This document shows, piece after piece, positions 1 to 9,071 of a DNA stretch of 64,000 bases. Position 1 is the stretch's first letter. The number at the start of each line of letters is the position of its first letter. The position numbers and the translations under genes were made by a program. The notes under the pieces are model-generated. The model was not told the origin of the DNA and did not search any database. It saw nothing but the letters and a program-made list of their open reading frames with translations. Source of the stretch: Pseudobdellovibrionaceae bacterium (GTDB taxonomy: Bacteria > Bdellovibrionota > Bdellovibrionia > Bdellovibrionales > UBA1609); the NCBI GenBank assembly GCA_947444305.1, contig CANEZP010000004.1:248001-312000 (forward strand). Direction: 5' to 3'.

Positions 1-2
1 CC

Positions 3-833
3 GGTCGGTATCCGCAAATATTTGTAGATAAAAAGGGCCAGGAGATGGTCGGCATGAACGGCAACAGTCTCAGCCTCAGCCGAAAAATGATCTTTGAATC
101 TCAGGGCACGCTGACGCAGTGGTTGAGCCGCCGTGATCAGTCGGTTTTCGCGGCTACCGCGGGCGCACCCATTTCGCCCGGCCTGCCCCAGATGGATATC
201 AAATTTACGGGCAGCAAAGCGAATCCCGTCGTTCTTTACTCCGTCCTGCACGAATTCGGTAAATTGTTTGAAACTTCCCACCGCCTTAACCCCTTCCGTT
301 GCGCCGAAGACGCGGAAGGCTGCAAACGCATTTTCAAAAGTTTGTGGAATTCGGTAAGCTGGACAACCGACGGCAAGATCCTCCCGGAACAAAGTTACGC
401 CGGCGGTTTCATCCCCTGTTACGAGGACTGTTCCGCCGATAAGCTTGGCCGTATCGAAGACGCCGCGTCGGTTTACAAAACATTTTTAGAGAAGAATAGC
501 TTCGTTTCTTTATTGGCTTCTTCGAATTCCTCCGAAGACTTTGCCGAGACCTTCTTTTTCTATATGGCAGGTAAATACCTTTCGTCTTCCGAGGATCCCG
601 ATCAAAAGTATTTTTCGGCGTCTCTTGAAATCAACGACGATATGGTCAGCATGCGTAAACGTGTGCGCCTGGGCGCACTCGCCATGAAGATGGAATACAT
701 GGCGATGTTCGACAATATGACATGGGCTTATGAGCCAAGTAACTCGGCGATCACGCCACTCAACGAATACATCGAGCTTCTCGCTACCTTCAGAGCTAAA
801 CACGCGCCAACGAACGCGCCCGCGAAAAAATAA
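3..833 (+). CDS. Hypothetical protein, 5' end outside the window
   Basis: The frame is open from the left edge (codon at 3) to the TAA at 831-833, so the gene most likely begins upstream. The ATG codons at 45 and 54 are probably internal. About 277 residues are visible. No family is recognised. There are two short Cys pairs (RCAEDAEGC and PCYEDC), which fits an exported protein, and a helix carrying HEFGK that resembles a zincin HExxH but lacks the second His, so no metallopeptidase call is made. The C-terminus ends in an Ala/Pro/Lys tail. No partner can be named because the upstream gene is outside the window. Confidence 0.7.
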   Translation, partial: GRYPQIFVDKKGQEMVGMNGNSLSLSRKMIFESQGTLTQWLSRRDQSVFAATAGAPISPGLPQMDIKFTGSKANPVVLYSVLHEFGKLFETSHRLNPFRCAEDAEGCKRIFKSLWNSVSWTTDGKILPEQSYAGGFIPCYEDCSADKLGRIEDAASVYKTFLEKNSFVSLLASSNSSEDFAETFFFYMAGKYLSSSEDPDQKYFSASLEINDDMVSMRKRVRLGALAMKMEYMAMFDNMTWAYEPSNSAITPLNEYIELLATFRAKHAPTNAPAKK

Positions 834-843
834 TCTCAATTTT

Positions 844-1065
844 TTGGCAGGCTATGTACCCATAGCTTGCCCGCTCCTGGCTTCGGCAAGAATCTCGCTA
901 CCCCAACTCTCGTCGGATCCTAAAGATTACGAGATCCTCACGTTCAACGTGATCGGCGAAGGCTACGAAGCGTGCAAAGATCCTAACTTCGTCTTGGGTG
1001 GAACTTGTGCCCAGTGGACCCAGCTCGGATTTTGGGTACGCAACATGAGCCTGAAGTGGCTTTAG
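844..1065 (+). CDS. Possible small exported protein (about 73 aa)
   Basis: After the stop of the preceding gene there is a frame with natural-looking codon use, especially 900-1065, reading through DYEILTFNVIGEGYEAC and ending at TAG 1063-1065. No ATG with a ribosome site exists. A TTG at 844 would give a hydrophobic leader ending LLASA, which could be a signal peptide. The same frame is also open back into the preceding gene (to 730). It may instead be the remnant of a longer gene. A weak stem and T-run follow directly, as expected after a real gene end. Function unknown. Confidence 0.35.
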   Translation: MAGYVPIACPLLASARISLPQLSSDPKDYEILTFNVIGEGYEACKDPNFVLGGTCAQWTQLGFWVRNMSLKWL

Positions 1066-1074
1066 CTTTTTTTT
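1048..1074 (+). terminator. Weak rho-independent terminator candidate
   Basis: A short stem AGCC/GGCT (1048-1051 with 1058-1061) is followed by an eight-T run at 1067-1074. The stem is only four base pairs and the T-run is five bases away, so this is a weak candidate. It sits just after the TAG of the small frame ending at 1065 and before the receiver gene at 1136. Confidence 0.3.
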
Positions 1075-1135
1075 AAAAAATTCGGTTGCATCATCAAGAA
1101 ATCGCGATAGCATTTTTTCTATATAGGGATGAACC

Positions 1136-1633
1136 GTGCATTCTATTAAGATTTTGATCGTTGAAGATTGCGACGAGGATTATGAGTTCTTCGCCGCTAG
1201 CCTCCCCAGATCCTGGTCGCTCGTAAGGGCCTCGACCGGTCGCGAAGCGCTGGATGAATTTGCGGCGCGAACGTTTGACCTGATCATGTTTGACCTCCAC
1301 CTGCCCGACATGAACGGGCTCGAGGTGAGCAAGCTTTACGAAGAAGCTTTCGATATCCCTTCGCCCTACGTTTTCGTCAGCGGCAGTGCCTGCCCAAAAG
1401 AACTCGCCGCCGTTCTGCCCTCGTGGAAGTTTATTAGTAAAGACGACTTCCTGACGCCCAGGTTTCTCGCAAAAGTTTTACGGGCGCTCGATAGCCAGAA
1501 AAAATTAATGATCGATTTGCCCGAATTACCGCCCTCCAATGGGCAGAAGTTCCGGCTCTTGGCCGAGGAAAGCGCGAAGAACCTTGATCGCATAAAAGAG
1601 AAGGCCGGCGGGGCTTTTGAGTTCGAAGTCTAA
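1136..1633 (+). CDS. Single-domain response regulator receiver protein with C-terminal extension
   Basis: A CheY-type receiver fills residues 4-120. The acidic pair is E10-D11, the phospho-acceptor is D53 in MFDLHLPDMNG, the switch Ser is S82 (VSGS), and the conserved Lys is K102. K102 is followed by Asp rather than the usual Pro. About 45 further residues, helical and charged, show no output domain. The start is GTG with AGGGA about six bases upstream. It probably passes a phosphoryl group from a kinase to another protein; the giant kinase starting at 1940 is the nearest candidate partner, which is inference from position. Confidence 0.88.
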   Translation: MHSIKILIVEDCDEDYEFFAASLPRSWSLVRASTGREALDEFAARTFDLIMFDLHLPDMNGLEVSKLYEEAFDIPSPYVFVSGSACPKELAAVLPSWKFISKDDFLTPRFLAKVLRALDSQKKLMIDLPELPPSNGQKFRLLAEESAKNLDRIKEKAGGAFEFEV

Positions 1634-1672
1634 CTTGCAAATGGGCCTGGTTTGCCTATAGAAGTTGTCCCC

Positions 1673-1855
1673 ATGGAATCAACGGGCAAAACGAATATTT
1701 TCAAGCAGATATTGGCGCGCAATGCCGCCTCCGCCAAAACTCGCCGCGCCTCGGGGATCATCGGCGACAGCGACCTTGCACGCCAATTTAGTGCGGGTGA
1801 AAAGGCCCAGCCTATCATTCGAAGAGGCGGACGCAACGGCAGTGGTAAACCTTAA
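1673..1855 (+). CDS. Possible small basic protein (60 aa)
   Basis: An ATG at 1673 opens a 60-residue frame rich in Arg, Lys, Gly and Ser, ending at TAA 1853-1855. The amino-acid composition is balanced in its first half (helix around FKQILARNAASAKTRRA), but there is no clear ribosome site and an overlapping second frame is also open (1665-1919). It resembles no known family. It lies in the 306-base gap between the receiver gene and the giant kinase, so it may equally be leader sequence. Confidence 0.3.
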   Translation: MESTGKTNIFKQILARNAASAKTRRASGIIGDSDLARQFSAGEKAQPIIRRGGRNGSGKP

Positions 1856-1895
1856 TACCTTTGAAGCCTTTGACCATAAGCACAAATTAATGGAT

Positions 1896-1932
1896 GATGC
1901 CCTCTCGTCAAATCAATAAAATGAGGGGCATC
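1896..1932 (+). promoter_or_regulatory. Hairpin that can cover the ribosome site of the giant kinase
   Basis: GATGCCCTC (1896-1904) pairs with GAGGGGCATC (1923-1932) with a single bulged G and an 18-base A/T-rich loop. The right arm contains the only good Shine-Dalgarno sequence (GAGGGG, 1923-1928) for the ATG at 1940. Folding would hide it. Whether this regulates translation is inference. Confidence 0.4.
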
Positions 1933-1939
1933 TTCGCTC

Positions 1940-4900
1940 ATGAGTTCATTGACTGTAGTAGGTATTGGAATGTCGGCCGGTGGTCTACGTGCCTTAAAGG
2001 ATCTACTCTCGTCAAAACCGGATTTGGCGGGCGCTTGCGTACTCATTGCCGCGCATCTCGATAACGGCGGCAAATCCTTAGCGATTGAAGCGCTCAATCG
2101 AATCGTCCCGGTTCCGGTCACGCTGTTGCGGTCCGGCACGATCCTCAACGAGGCGGCCGTTTATCTTCTCCCGCCGCAGACCATGCTATCGTTTAAAGCC
2201 GGCAAAGTGGTCCTCACGCCTACCGCATCCACGGCTCAAAAACTCGCGGTCGTGGACCAGCTGTTTTTTGCCATCGGGAAGCAATACGGAGAATCCGCGG
2301 TCGGCATCGTCCTTTCGGGCGAAGCGGCCGACGGCGCGCGAGGCATCCGTCGGCTCAACGATTACGGCGGACTCGCGATTGCGCAAGATCCTTCACTGGC
2401 CGAGCACAAATCTATGCCCGAGGCCGCCATTGCGAGCGGGGCCATCGATCACGTGCTCGATCCGGCGAAAATCTGGGCGGAGGTTACGACGCATATTCAT
2501 TTTACCGCCGTAAACGAAACTGATCCTAAAAAGAAGGCGCTGAAAGAAGAGATCACGGCCGCGATCACGAGCATCTGCGAAATTTTGCAGCAACGAACAC
2601 GGCACGATTTTAAGCACTACAAGACGTCCACGCTCTTACGCCGCATCCAAAGACGGATGCAGGTTCTTCATCACAAAACGGTCCAGCGTTACCTTGATCA
2701 TCTCAACGCCTCGCCCGAAGAGTGCGAAGCACTTTTTAACGAACTCCTCATCAACGTGACCTCATTTTTCCGTGATAAAGAGGCCTTCGAGGCTTTAAAA
2801 GAAGAAGTCCTGAAGCCGTTGCTTTCAAAACATACCGGTCAGCAAAAAATCCGAATTTGGGTACCCGGATGCTCGACGGGTGAAGAAGCCTACTCCATCG
2901 CGATGATGGCTAAAGAAATTGCGTCGGCCATGGAGCAAGCGCCAGAGATTCAAGTCATTGCCACGGACATTGACGACAATGCTTTGAACGTAGGCCGCCG
3001 GGGCAGTTATCCCGCGACGATCGCCGAACATGTTTCGCCCGCACGGCTAAACCGTTTCTTTAGCAAGCGTGCCGGGAAGTATCACGTGGCTAAAGAATTG
3101 CGCGAGACGTGCTTGTTCTCGATCCATAACCTGATTAACGATCCGCCGTTCTCACAAATCGATTTAATTTCGTGCCGCAATCTTTTAATTTACTTGGGAC
3201 CGCACCTTCAGAAAAAGCTCTTCCCGATTTTTCATTATTCACTGCGGACAAACGGCTATCTGTTCTTAGGCAGTAGTGAGACTCTTTCGACCCATAAAGA
3301 ACTTTTTAAATCGGTAAATTCGAAGCTGCGTATTGCGCAACGAAAAGCCACGGCGATCAAAATGCCGTCGATCAGTACATCGGTGCAAACCTACCTCAGC
3401 CATTTTCAAGAAAGCGAACAAGTTACGGAAGCGGACTTGAGTCTGATCGGGCAACGAATTGCGCTAGATGAAATGCCGCTTCGTTACGCCATCGTCAACG
3501 ATGAAGGCAATGTACTTTCGGCGTCAAGCGGCCTCGGTAAATACGTCGAAATCCCCGAGGGTGTATTCCAAAACAATATCGTTAAGCTCGTAACTCCGGG
3601 ACTACGGGCGGCGCTCCGTTCGGCTTTCGCCGTTGCCAAGAAACACAAAAGAAAAGTTACGAACGACACTTGTTCCATAAACTGGAAAGGTGCTCTGGAA
3701 CGCACCGGGGTGATCGTCCAACCCATGCCCCAGCTCGGCGACGTGTCCGAATTATACTGGGTCGCCTTCCAAAGCATGGGAATAATCACTAAGCGAGAAG
3801 CGTCGGTGAATCAGCCGCCGTCGGAAGACAGTTTAGAAATCATCGATCAATTAGAGCGCGAGCTGGGAGCCGTTCGGCGCGAACTTGATAAGTCGGTGCA
3901 AGACCTTGAAGCCTCGAACGAGGAATTGAAATCATCGAATGAAGAGCTCCTGTCGATGAACGAGGAACTGCAATCCGCGAACGAAGAACTCGAAACTTCG
4001 AAAGAGGAGGTGCAAAATTCCAACGACGCACTCCAAAGAGCGAACACTGATTTAGAAAATCTTTTGGCGAGCACCCGGATCGCGACGCTCTTTCTCGACG
4101 ATGAATACAACATTCGCGGTTTTACCCCGGCGATCGACTCTATTTACAATATCCAGCCGGGCGACATCGGCCGGAATTTATTCGACTTTTCTACCCGCGC
4201 GAAGAAGCTGCCGGCCTATCCAAAGGTCAGTGAAATCGGGTTTGATCAACTTCAAGACGATGAAGTGCATTTGCACGACGGCAGAATCTTCAGCCGCCGA
4301 ATTCTGCCCTACCGCACTGCCGAAAATATACACGAAGGTTTAGTCGTCACGTTTATCGAGATCACCGAACTCCGCCGAAGCGAGCAACGGTTTTCGACGC
4401 TGGCTAATTTAGTGCCGGTTATTAACTGGACGGCCGACGCGAACGGCGACGTCGCCTTCTTTAATGCACGATGGTACGAATACACCGGGCAGCGTGAAGA
4501 TTCCGCCGAGGGCTGGGGCTGGCGGTCGGCCCTGCACCCCGAAGATTTGGAACAAGCCTTAGGCATTTGGAATCACTCGTTATCAACCGGCGAGGACTAT
4601 ACCGTCGAGTACCGGATCAAATCCCGCGACGGTCGCTACCGCTGGTACCAAGGCAAGGCCGTCGCCCAAACCGACGAGTCCGGCCGAGTATCGAAATGGT
4701 TCGGAACGTGCGTCGACATCCACGACGAGCGCGTAAAATCGGACGTTCTTGAAGAAGACGGCAAAAGCCTTCGCACGATTATCGAAACGATTCCGCAATA
4801 TATCTGGCGAACAAACGCCGATGGATCCGCCGATTACTTCAGCGAAGCGTTTTGCAAGTTCGTCGGCTACCCGCTCGAACAAATTCTAGAATGGGGCTGG

Positions 4901-7414
4901 GCCGAGATTATACATCCGGAGGACCGGGACCGGTGTCTGGCGTCTTGGCAGAAATCCCGCGATGAACAGATCAGTGTCTCCGTCGACTTCCGCATTTTCA
5001 TCGGTCAAAAGCTGGAATATCGCTGGGTAAGGAGCGAAGGCAATCCGTTCTTCGATTCGAGTCAACGCTTGATCAAATATTACGGCACTTGGACCGACAT
5101 TCACGACCGCGTCCACGCGGAAGCGGCCCGCAAGGCAAGCGAGCATCGTTTTGCACTCATGGCGGATAGCGCGCCCGTCCTCATCTGGATTGCCGGAGTC
5201 GATCAAAAACGAAATTGGTTTAATAAATATTGGCTGGAGTTCACCGGCTCCCAAATGGAAAACTCTTTGGGTGATCAGTGGCTGGAATACATTCACCCCG
5301 AAGACCGTGAAGCGTACCTCACGACCTACAACCGCCATTACGCTTCGAGAAATCCGTTCCAATTGGAATACCGTCTGAAGTTTCGCGACGGCACATATCG
5401 CTGGATCAACGCGCGGGGCGTCCCCTGGTTTTCGCCCGAGGGTCAATTCGAAGGATTTATCGGGGCATGCCTCGATATTCACGAAACGAAAATATTGAGT
5501 GAATCGGTCAAAAACAGCGAAGTCCATTTCAGAACGTTGGTCGATAATTCGCCCGCCATCTTATGGATCACGGATAAAGAGGCTCGTTGCACCTATTTAA
5601 GTCAGCAGTGGTACGAAGTGACCGGCCGAACTCCCGAGCAAGATCTCGGCTTCGGCTGGGTAGAAAACTGTCACCCTGATGATCGCGAAGCGGCAGGCAA
5701 AGCATTCTTCAGCGCCATCGAAGCCCGCGGTGTAATCAGCATTCGTTACCGGCTTCGCCAAAAAAACGGCGACTACCGTTGGGCGATCGATTCCGGTTTA
5801 CCGCTTAGATCCGACGGCGGCGAATTCCTAGGTTATATAGGAACGGTCATCGACATCCATGGCCAAATCGCCTCGGAGGAACAACTAAAAGATCTTCAGC
5901 TGCGCTTCCAGAAATCAGCGGCGGCAACCGATTTAGGCGTTTGGTATTGTGATCTTCCCTTCGACGAGCTGATATGGAACGCCGAAGTGAAAAGTCACTT
6001 CTTCATGGAATCGGATCAGCGTGTCACCATGGACACCTTCTACGCCTTTATGCATCCCGATGACCGGGACCGAACCCGGCTCGCGATCGAAACTTCCATC
6101 GCGACCCGGTCCCCGTACGATATCGTTTACCGCACGGTGAATCCGGTGCGGTCAGGTGAGCAGAACTACATCAGGGCGATCGGCTGGACGGACTACGATG
6201 CCGTCGGGAACCCCGTTCGCTTCGACGGCATAACTTTAAATGTTACGGACGAAATCCTTCGCCAAGAAGAGCTAAGCATTGCGAAGAGAGCCGCCGAAGC
6301 TGCGAGTGACGCAAAAACTAAATTCCTCGCGAACATGAGTCATGAGATCCGAACGCCGCTGTCGGCGATCGTCGGCTTTAGTGAGTTGTTAACGACTTCA
6401 ACGCAAAGTGACCCGACTGCACAATCTTACCTCAACCGGATCGTTCGTAATTCAGGTCAGCTCAGTCGTTTGATAGACGAGCTTTTAGATTTATCAAAGA
6501 TCGAAGCGAATAAACTCGAAGTCGAATTACAAACATTTTCGATAGACACCCTGATCGACGATCTTCGCTCATCCATGGGTTTAAAAGCGCAGGAGAAAAG
6601 CCTAACGTTAAACTTCGAATGGACCGGCGAAAAACCGAAACTCATCACCACCGACCCCACCCGCCTGGCGCAAATCTTTAACAACGTCGTCGGGAACGCG
6701 ATCAAGTTCACCGCGCAAGGCGGAGTGCAGGTCGAATTGTCGGCGCAAAATTCATTATTGACCGTGCGGGTCTCCGATACGGGACTCGGTCTATCGGCTG
6801 AGGACCAAAAGAAGATCTTTGAACCGTTTGTCCAAGCCGACGCCTCGATCACGCGTAGGTTCGGTGGATCCGGATTAGGTTTGGCGATTTCCAAACGATT
6901 GTGCAATCTCCTCGGCGGTGATTTAGTGATCGAGGAAAGCAAACCCGGCAGAGGCAGTACATTCCGTTTTCAGATTCCCTGCGGCTCGAATGTGGACAAA
7001 GCCGGCACGCCCGATGCGGTGAAGATCGACACTTCAAAGTCCGTGCTTGGAGGCCGGAAGCTTCTCGTCGTCGATGATTCGCCGGACAATCGTGCCTTGC
7101 TGCAAGTTTTCCTGGGAAATTCGGGTGCGGATATTTCGGAGGCCGAAAACGGCGAAGAGGCGGTTGCGATGGCCCAGGCAAACTCGTTCGATCTTATTCT
7201 GATGGACATTCAAATGCCGGTGCTCGACGGTTACAACGCTTTCAAAAAATTAAGGGCGCTCGGCAACAAAACGCCGACCATTGCCCTGACCGCACATGCG
7301 TTTAAAGAGGAGCGAGACCGCTGCATTTCGGCCGGATTTGATGGATACCTGACGAAGCCGATCAACCAACTCACCTTAACGACGAAGATTTTAGAACTGA
7401 TCGCTAAGACCTAG
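1940..7414 (+). CDS. CheB-CheR-multi-PAS hybrid histidine kinase with receiver (1824 aa)
   Basis: Domains in order: CheB-like methylesterase, about 3-190, with the triad visible as S12 (GMSAGG), H39 and D131; CheR methyltransferase, about 205-485, with the SAM loop WVPGCSTGEEAYS; a PAS-like region; an Asn/Glu-rich coiled coil, about 630-715; then a PAS domain and five PAS_3-type repeats starting near 817, 944, 1070, 1197 and 1323, each ending in a D-I-H-like strand. HisKA has H1468 (MSHEIRTPL), HATPase_c has N (NVVGNAIKFT), G1 (DTGLGL) and G2 (GGSGLGL) boxes, and a C-terminal receiver has D1756. The protein has no obvious membrane segment, so it is probably cytosolic. CheB/CheR/PAS fusions are known; their partner receptors are generally unclear. 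It converges with the next gene, overlapping by 11 bases. Confidence 0.95.
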   Translation: MSSLTVVGIGMSAGGLRALKDLLSSKPDLAGACVLIAAHLDNGGKSLAIEALNRIVPVPVTLLRSGTILNEAAVYLLPPQTMLSFKAGKVVLTPTASTAQKLAVVDQLFFAIGKQYGESAVGIVLSGEAADGARGIRRLNDYGGLAIAQDPSLAEHKSMPEAAIASGAIDHVLDPAKIWAEVTTHIHFTAVNETDPKKKALKEEITAAITSICEILQQRTRHDFKHYKTSTLLRRIQRRMQVLHHKTVQRYLDHLNASPEECEALFNELLINVTSFFRDKEAFEALKEEVLKPLLSKHTGQQKIRIWVPGCSTGEEAYSIAMMAKEIASAMEQAPEIQVIATDIDDNALNVGRRGSYPATIAEHVSPARLNRFFSKRAGKYHVAKELRETCLFSIHNLINDPPFSQIDLISCRNLLIYLGPHLQKKLFPIFHYSLRTNGYLFLGSSETLSTHKELFKSVNSKLRIAQRKATAIKMPSISTSVQTYLSHFQESEQVTEADLSLIGQRIALDEMPLRYAIVNDEGNVLSASSGLGKYVEIPEGVFQNNIVKLVTPGLRAALRSAFAVAKKHKRKVTNDTCSINWKGALERTGVIVQPMPQLGDVSELYWVAFQSMGIITKREASVNQPPSEDSLEIIDQLERELGAVRRELDKSVQDLEASNEELKSSNEELLSMNEELQSANEELETSKEEVQNSNDALQRANTDLENLLASTRIATLFLDDEYNIRGFTPAIDSIYNIQPGDIGRNLFDFSTRAKKLPAYPKVSEIGFDQLQDDEVHLHDGRIFSRRILPYRTAENIHEGLVVTFIEITELRRSEQRFSTLANLVPVINWTADANGDVAFFNARWYEYTGQREDSAEGWGWRSALHPEDLEQALGIWNHSLSTGEDYTVEYRIKSRDGRYRWYQGKAVAQTDESGRVSKWFGTCVDIHDERVKSDVLEEDGKSLRTIIETIPQYIWRTNADGSADYFSEAFCKFVGYPLEQILEWGWAEIIHPEDRDRCLASWQKSRDEQISVSVDFRIFIGQKLEYRWVRSEGNPFFDSSQRLIKYYGTWTDIHDRVHAEAARKASEHRFALMADSAPVLIWIAGVDQKRNWFNKYWLEFTGSQMENSLGDQWLEYIHPEDREAYLTTYNRHYASRNPFQLEYRLKFRDGTYRWINARGVPWFSPEGQFEGFIGACLDIHETKILSESVKNSEVHFRTLVDNSPAILWITDKEARCTYLSQQWYEVTGRTPEQDLGFGWVENCHPDDREAAGKAFFSAIEARGVISIRYRLRQKNGDYRWAIDSGLPLRSDGGEFLGYIGTVIDIHGQIASEEQLKDLQLRFQKSAAATDLGVWYCDLPFDELIWNAEVKSHFFMESDQRVTMDTFYAFMHPDDRDRTRLAIETSIATRSPYDIVYRTVNPVRSGEQNYIRAIGWTDYDAVGNPVRFDGITLNVTDEILRQEELSIAKRAAEAASDAKTKFLANMSHEIRTPLSAIVGFSELLTTSTQSDPTAQSYLNRIVRNSGQLSRLIDELLDLSKIEANKLEVELQTFSIDTLIDDLRSSMGLKAQEKSLTLNFEWTGEKPKLITTDPTRLAQIFNNVVGNAIKFTAQGGVQVELSAQNSLLTVRVSDTGLGLSAEDQKKIFEPFVQADASITRRFGGSGLGLAISKRLCNLLGGDLVIEESKPGRGSTFRFQIPCGSNVDKAGTPDAVKIDTSKSVLGGRKLLVVDDSPDNRALLQVFLGNSGADISEAENGEEAVAMAQANSFDLILMDIQMPVLDGYNAFKKLRALGNKTPTIALTAHAFKEERDRCISAGFDGYLTKPINQLTLTTKILELIAKT

Positions 7415-9071
7415 AATGCGCGTGCGTTAGGATTACCGAAATCAAGGAGTCTTTCTCGATCGGTTTCGAAAGGAAATCGGTGAAGCCCGACGCGACCGTT
7501 CGCTCGCGTTCTTCCTTCATCGCGTGCGCCGTAAGCGCCACGATCGACCGGTCGTAACCACCGCTCCGTAGCTTTCTGGTGGCCTGGTGGCCGTCCATCG
7601 TCGGCATTTGCACGTCCATGAGAACTAAATCGTAAGGCCCCCCCAGCGCTTTCGTAACGCCCTCCTGCCCGTCCGAAGCCATCTCGACGCGAGCGCCTAG
7701 TTTCGTTAGCACAATATGGAGTAAGGTTTGGTTATCAGGCGAATCCTCGACAACCAAGATAGAAAGCCCGGCTAACGGATTTTGAACGGAGCCGTCGTCG
7801 CCGTGATTACTTTCCGGATCGAGCTGGGTGAATACCTTTGTCCCTGCGGCCGATTTGATCTTAATCCTTGCGACGAATGTACTGCCAGCGCCGGGCGTAC
7901 TTTCTTCGAGCGTAAAGCTGCCGCCCATCGCTTCGGTGAGATGCCTCGTCAGCACGAGCCCCAGCCCGGTGCCTCCGAAGTCACGGGTCGTCGAAGCGTC
8001 GGCCTGCGCGAAGGGCATGAATAGTTTTTTGCGGTTTTCCTCACTGATGCCGACGCCCGTGTCGACGACTTTTATAATCAAATTATCGTCGGCGAGATCA
8101 ATGATGAGATCAACCCGCCCTTGTTCGGTAAACTTGATCGCATTTCCAACCACGTTGGTCAGAATTTGCCGCACACGCGTCGGATCGGAAATGACACGGG
8201 TTGGAATGGGCGTCATTAACTTCAATATAAAAAGGACACCTTTGTCCCGCGCCTTGTAGCCCATGAGCGAAGTGCAGTCCGCGATGACGTCGGCCAATGA
8301 GAATTCGATTTCTTCAATCGACATCCGGCCCGCTTCGATTTTCGAAAGATCGAGGATATCGTCGATCAATCGCAAAAGGTGTGAGGAATTTCGGTCGATC
8401 ACGTCGATGTAGTTCTTGATATCTTGCGGGCTATTGGAACTCATCTTGAGAAGATCTAAAAAACCCATGATCGCGCCGAGGGGCGTACGAATTTCGTGAC
8501 TCATGTTCGCCAAGAATTGAGATTTCGAAGTGCTCGCGACTTCGGCCTGCGCTCGTGCCGACTCGGCAACGCTCTTAGACCGCTCGAGTTGTGCTTGGTA
8601 TTGCTCTTTTTGCTCAATTTCGTTTTCAAGCTGGAGCAGTAAGGTTTGCAGCTGGTACTGTTTTCGACGATCCTTAAGGGCCGCCACCACGCTGCTGATC
8701 AGTGTTCCCGAATCGATCGGACGCTGAACGAAAACGATTTCGGCAAACTCTTGCAGGGGATGCGTCGCTCTTTTCTTAAGGCCATCGTCCGCGGACACGC
8801 CCGCAAAGAAAGCCACGATAGGAATGTTCGACCACGACGGCTGCAATTTTAGGGTCGCAATTAATTTTTGCCCCTCGTCGGATCTTAAAACTTCTTCGGT
8901 CGTCAAGATTGCCCCGGCGTTGTTCATGGAGCTGAGCAAAGTTTCCGCGTCGGTACAAACGGACGTCTCAAAAAGTTTGGAATTTAAAATTTTCGCTAAG
9001 TGCGCCGCATCCTGCCCGTACGGGGTCCGAATAAGAATGCGTTCGCTTTGCTTAGCGCCGAGGGGTTCCAT
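7404..9071 (-). CDS. Hybrid histidine kinase with N-terminal receiver-like domain lacking the phospho-Asp
   Basis: 555 residues. The first 135 form a receiver-like fold (RILIRTPYGQDAA, then AGAILTTEEVL where an acceptor Asp would be expected), so it is a pseudo-receiver of a type often seen in proteobacterial kinases. A coiled coil (about 138-180) leads to HisKA with H192, HATPase_c (NVVGNAIKFT, DTGVGI, GGTGLGL) and a canonical receiver with D486. No membrane segments. The gene overlaps the 3' end of the KaiC-like gene by 20 bases, so the two are almost certainly co-transcribed and functionally linked. The 3' end overlaps the convergent giant kinase by 11 bases. Confidence 0.93.
   Translation of the reverse strand: MEPLGAKQSERILIRTPYGQDAAHLAKILNSKLFETSVCTDAETLLSSMNNAGAILTTEEVLRSDEGQKLIATLKLQPSWSNIPIVAFFAGVSADDGLKKRATHPLQEFAEIVFVQRPIDSGTLISSVVAALKDRRKQYQLQTLLLQLENEIEQKEQYQAQLERSKSVAESARAQAEVASTSKSQFLANMSHEIRTPLGAIMGFLDLLKMSSNSPQDIKNYIDVIDRNSSHLLRLIDDILDLSKIEAGRMSIEEIEFSLADVIADCTSLMGYKARDKGVLFILKLMTPIPTRVISDPTRVRQILTNVVGNAIKFTEQGRVDLIIDLADDNLIIKVVDTGVGISEENRKKLFMPFAQADASTTRDFGGTGLGLVLTRHLTEAMGGSFTLEESTPGAGSTFVARIKIKSAAGTKVFTQLDPESNHGDDGSVQNPLAGLSILVVEDSPDNQTLLHIVLTKLGARVEMASDGQEGVTKALGGPYDLVLMDVQMPTMDGHQATRKLRSGGYDRSIVALTAHAMKEERERTVASGFTDFLSKPIEKDSLISVILTHAHSRS

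Noticed and set aside
3-833. HEFGK segment as a zinc metallopeptidase motif
   Set aside because: The second His of HExxH is absent (Lys instead) and no third ligand is evident.
1665-1919. Second open frame in the gap before the giant kinase
   Set aside because: Overlaps the alternative small frame at 1673-1855 and shows Pro/Arg-rich random composition; no start signal.
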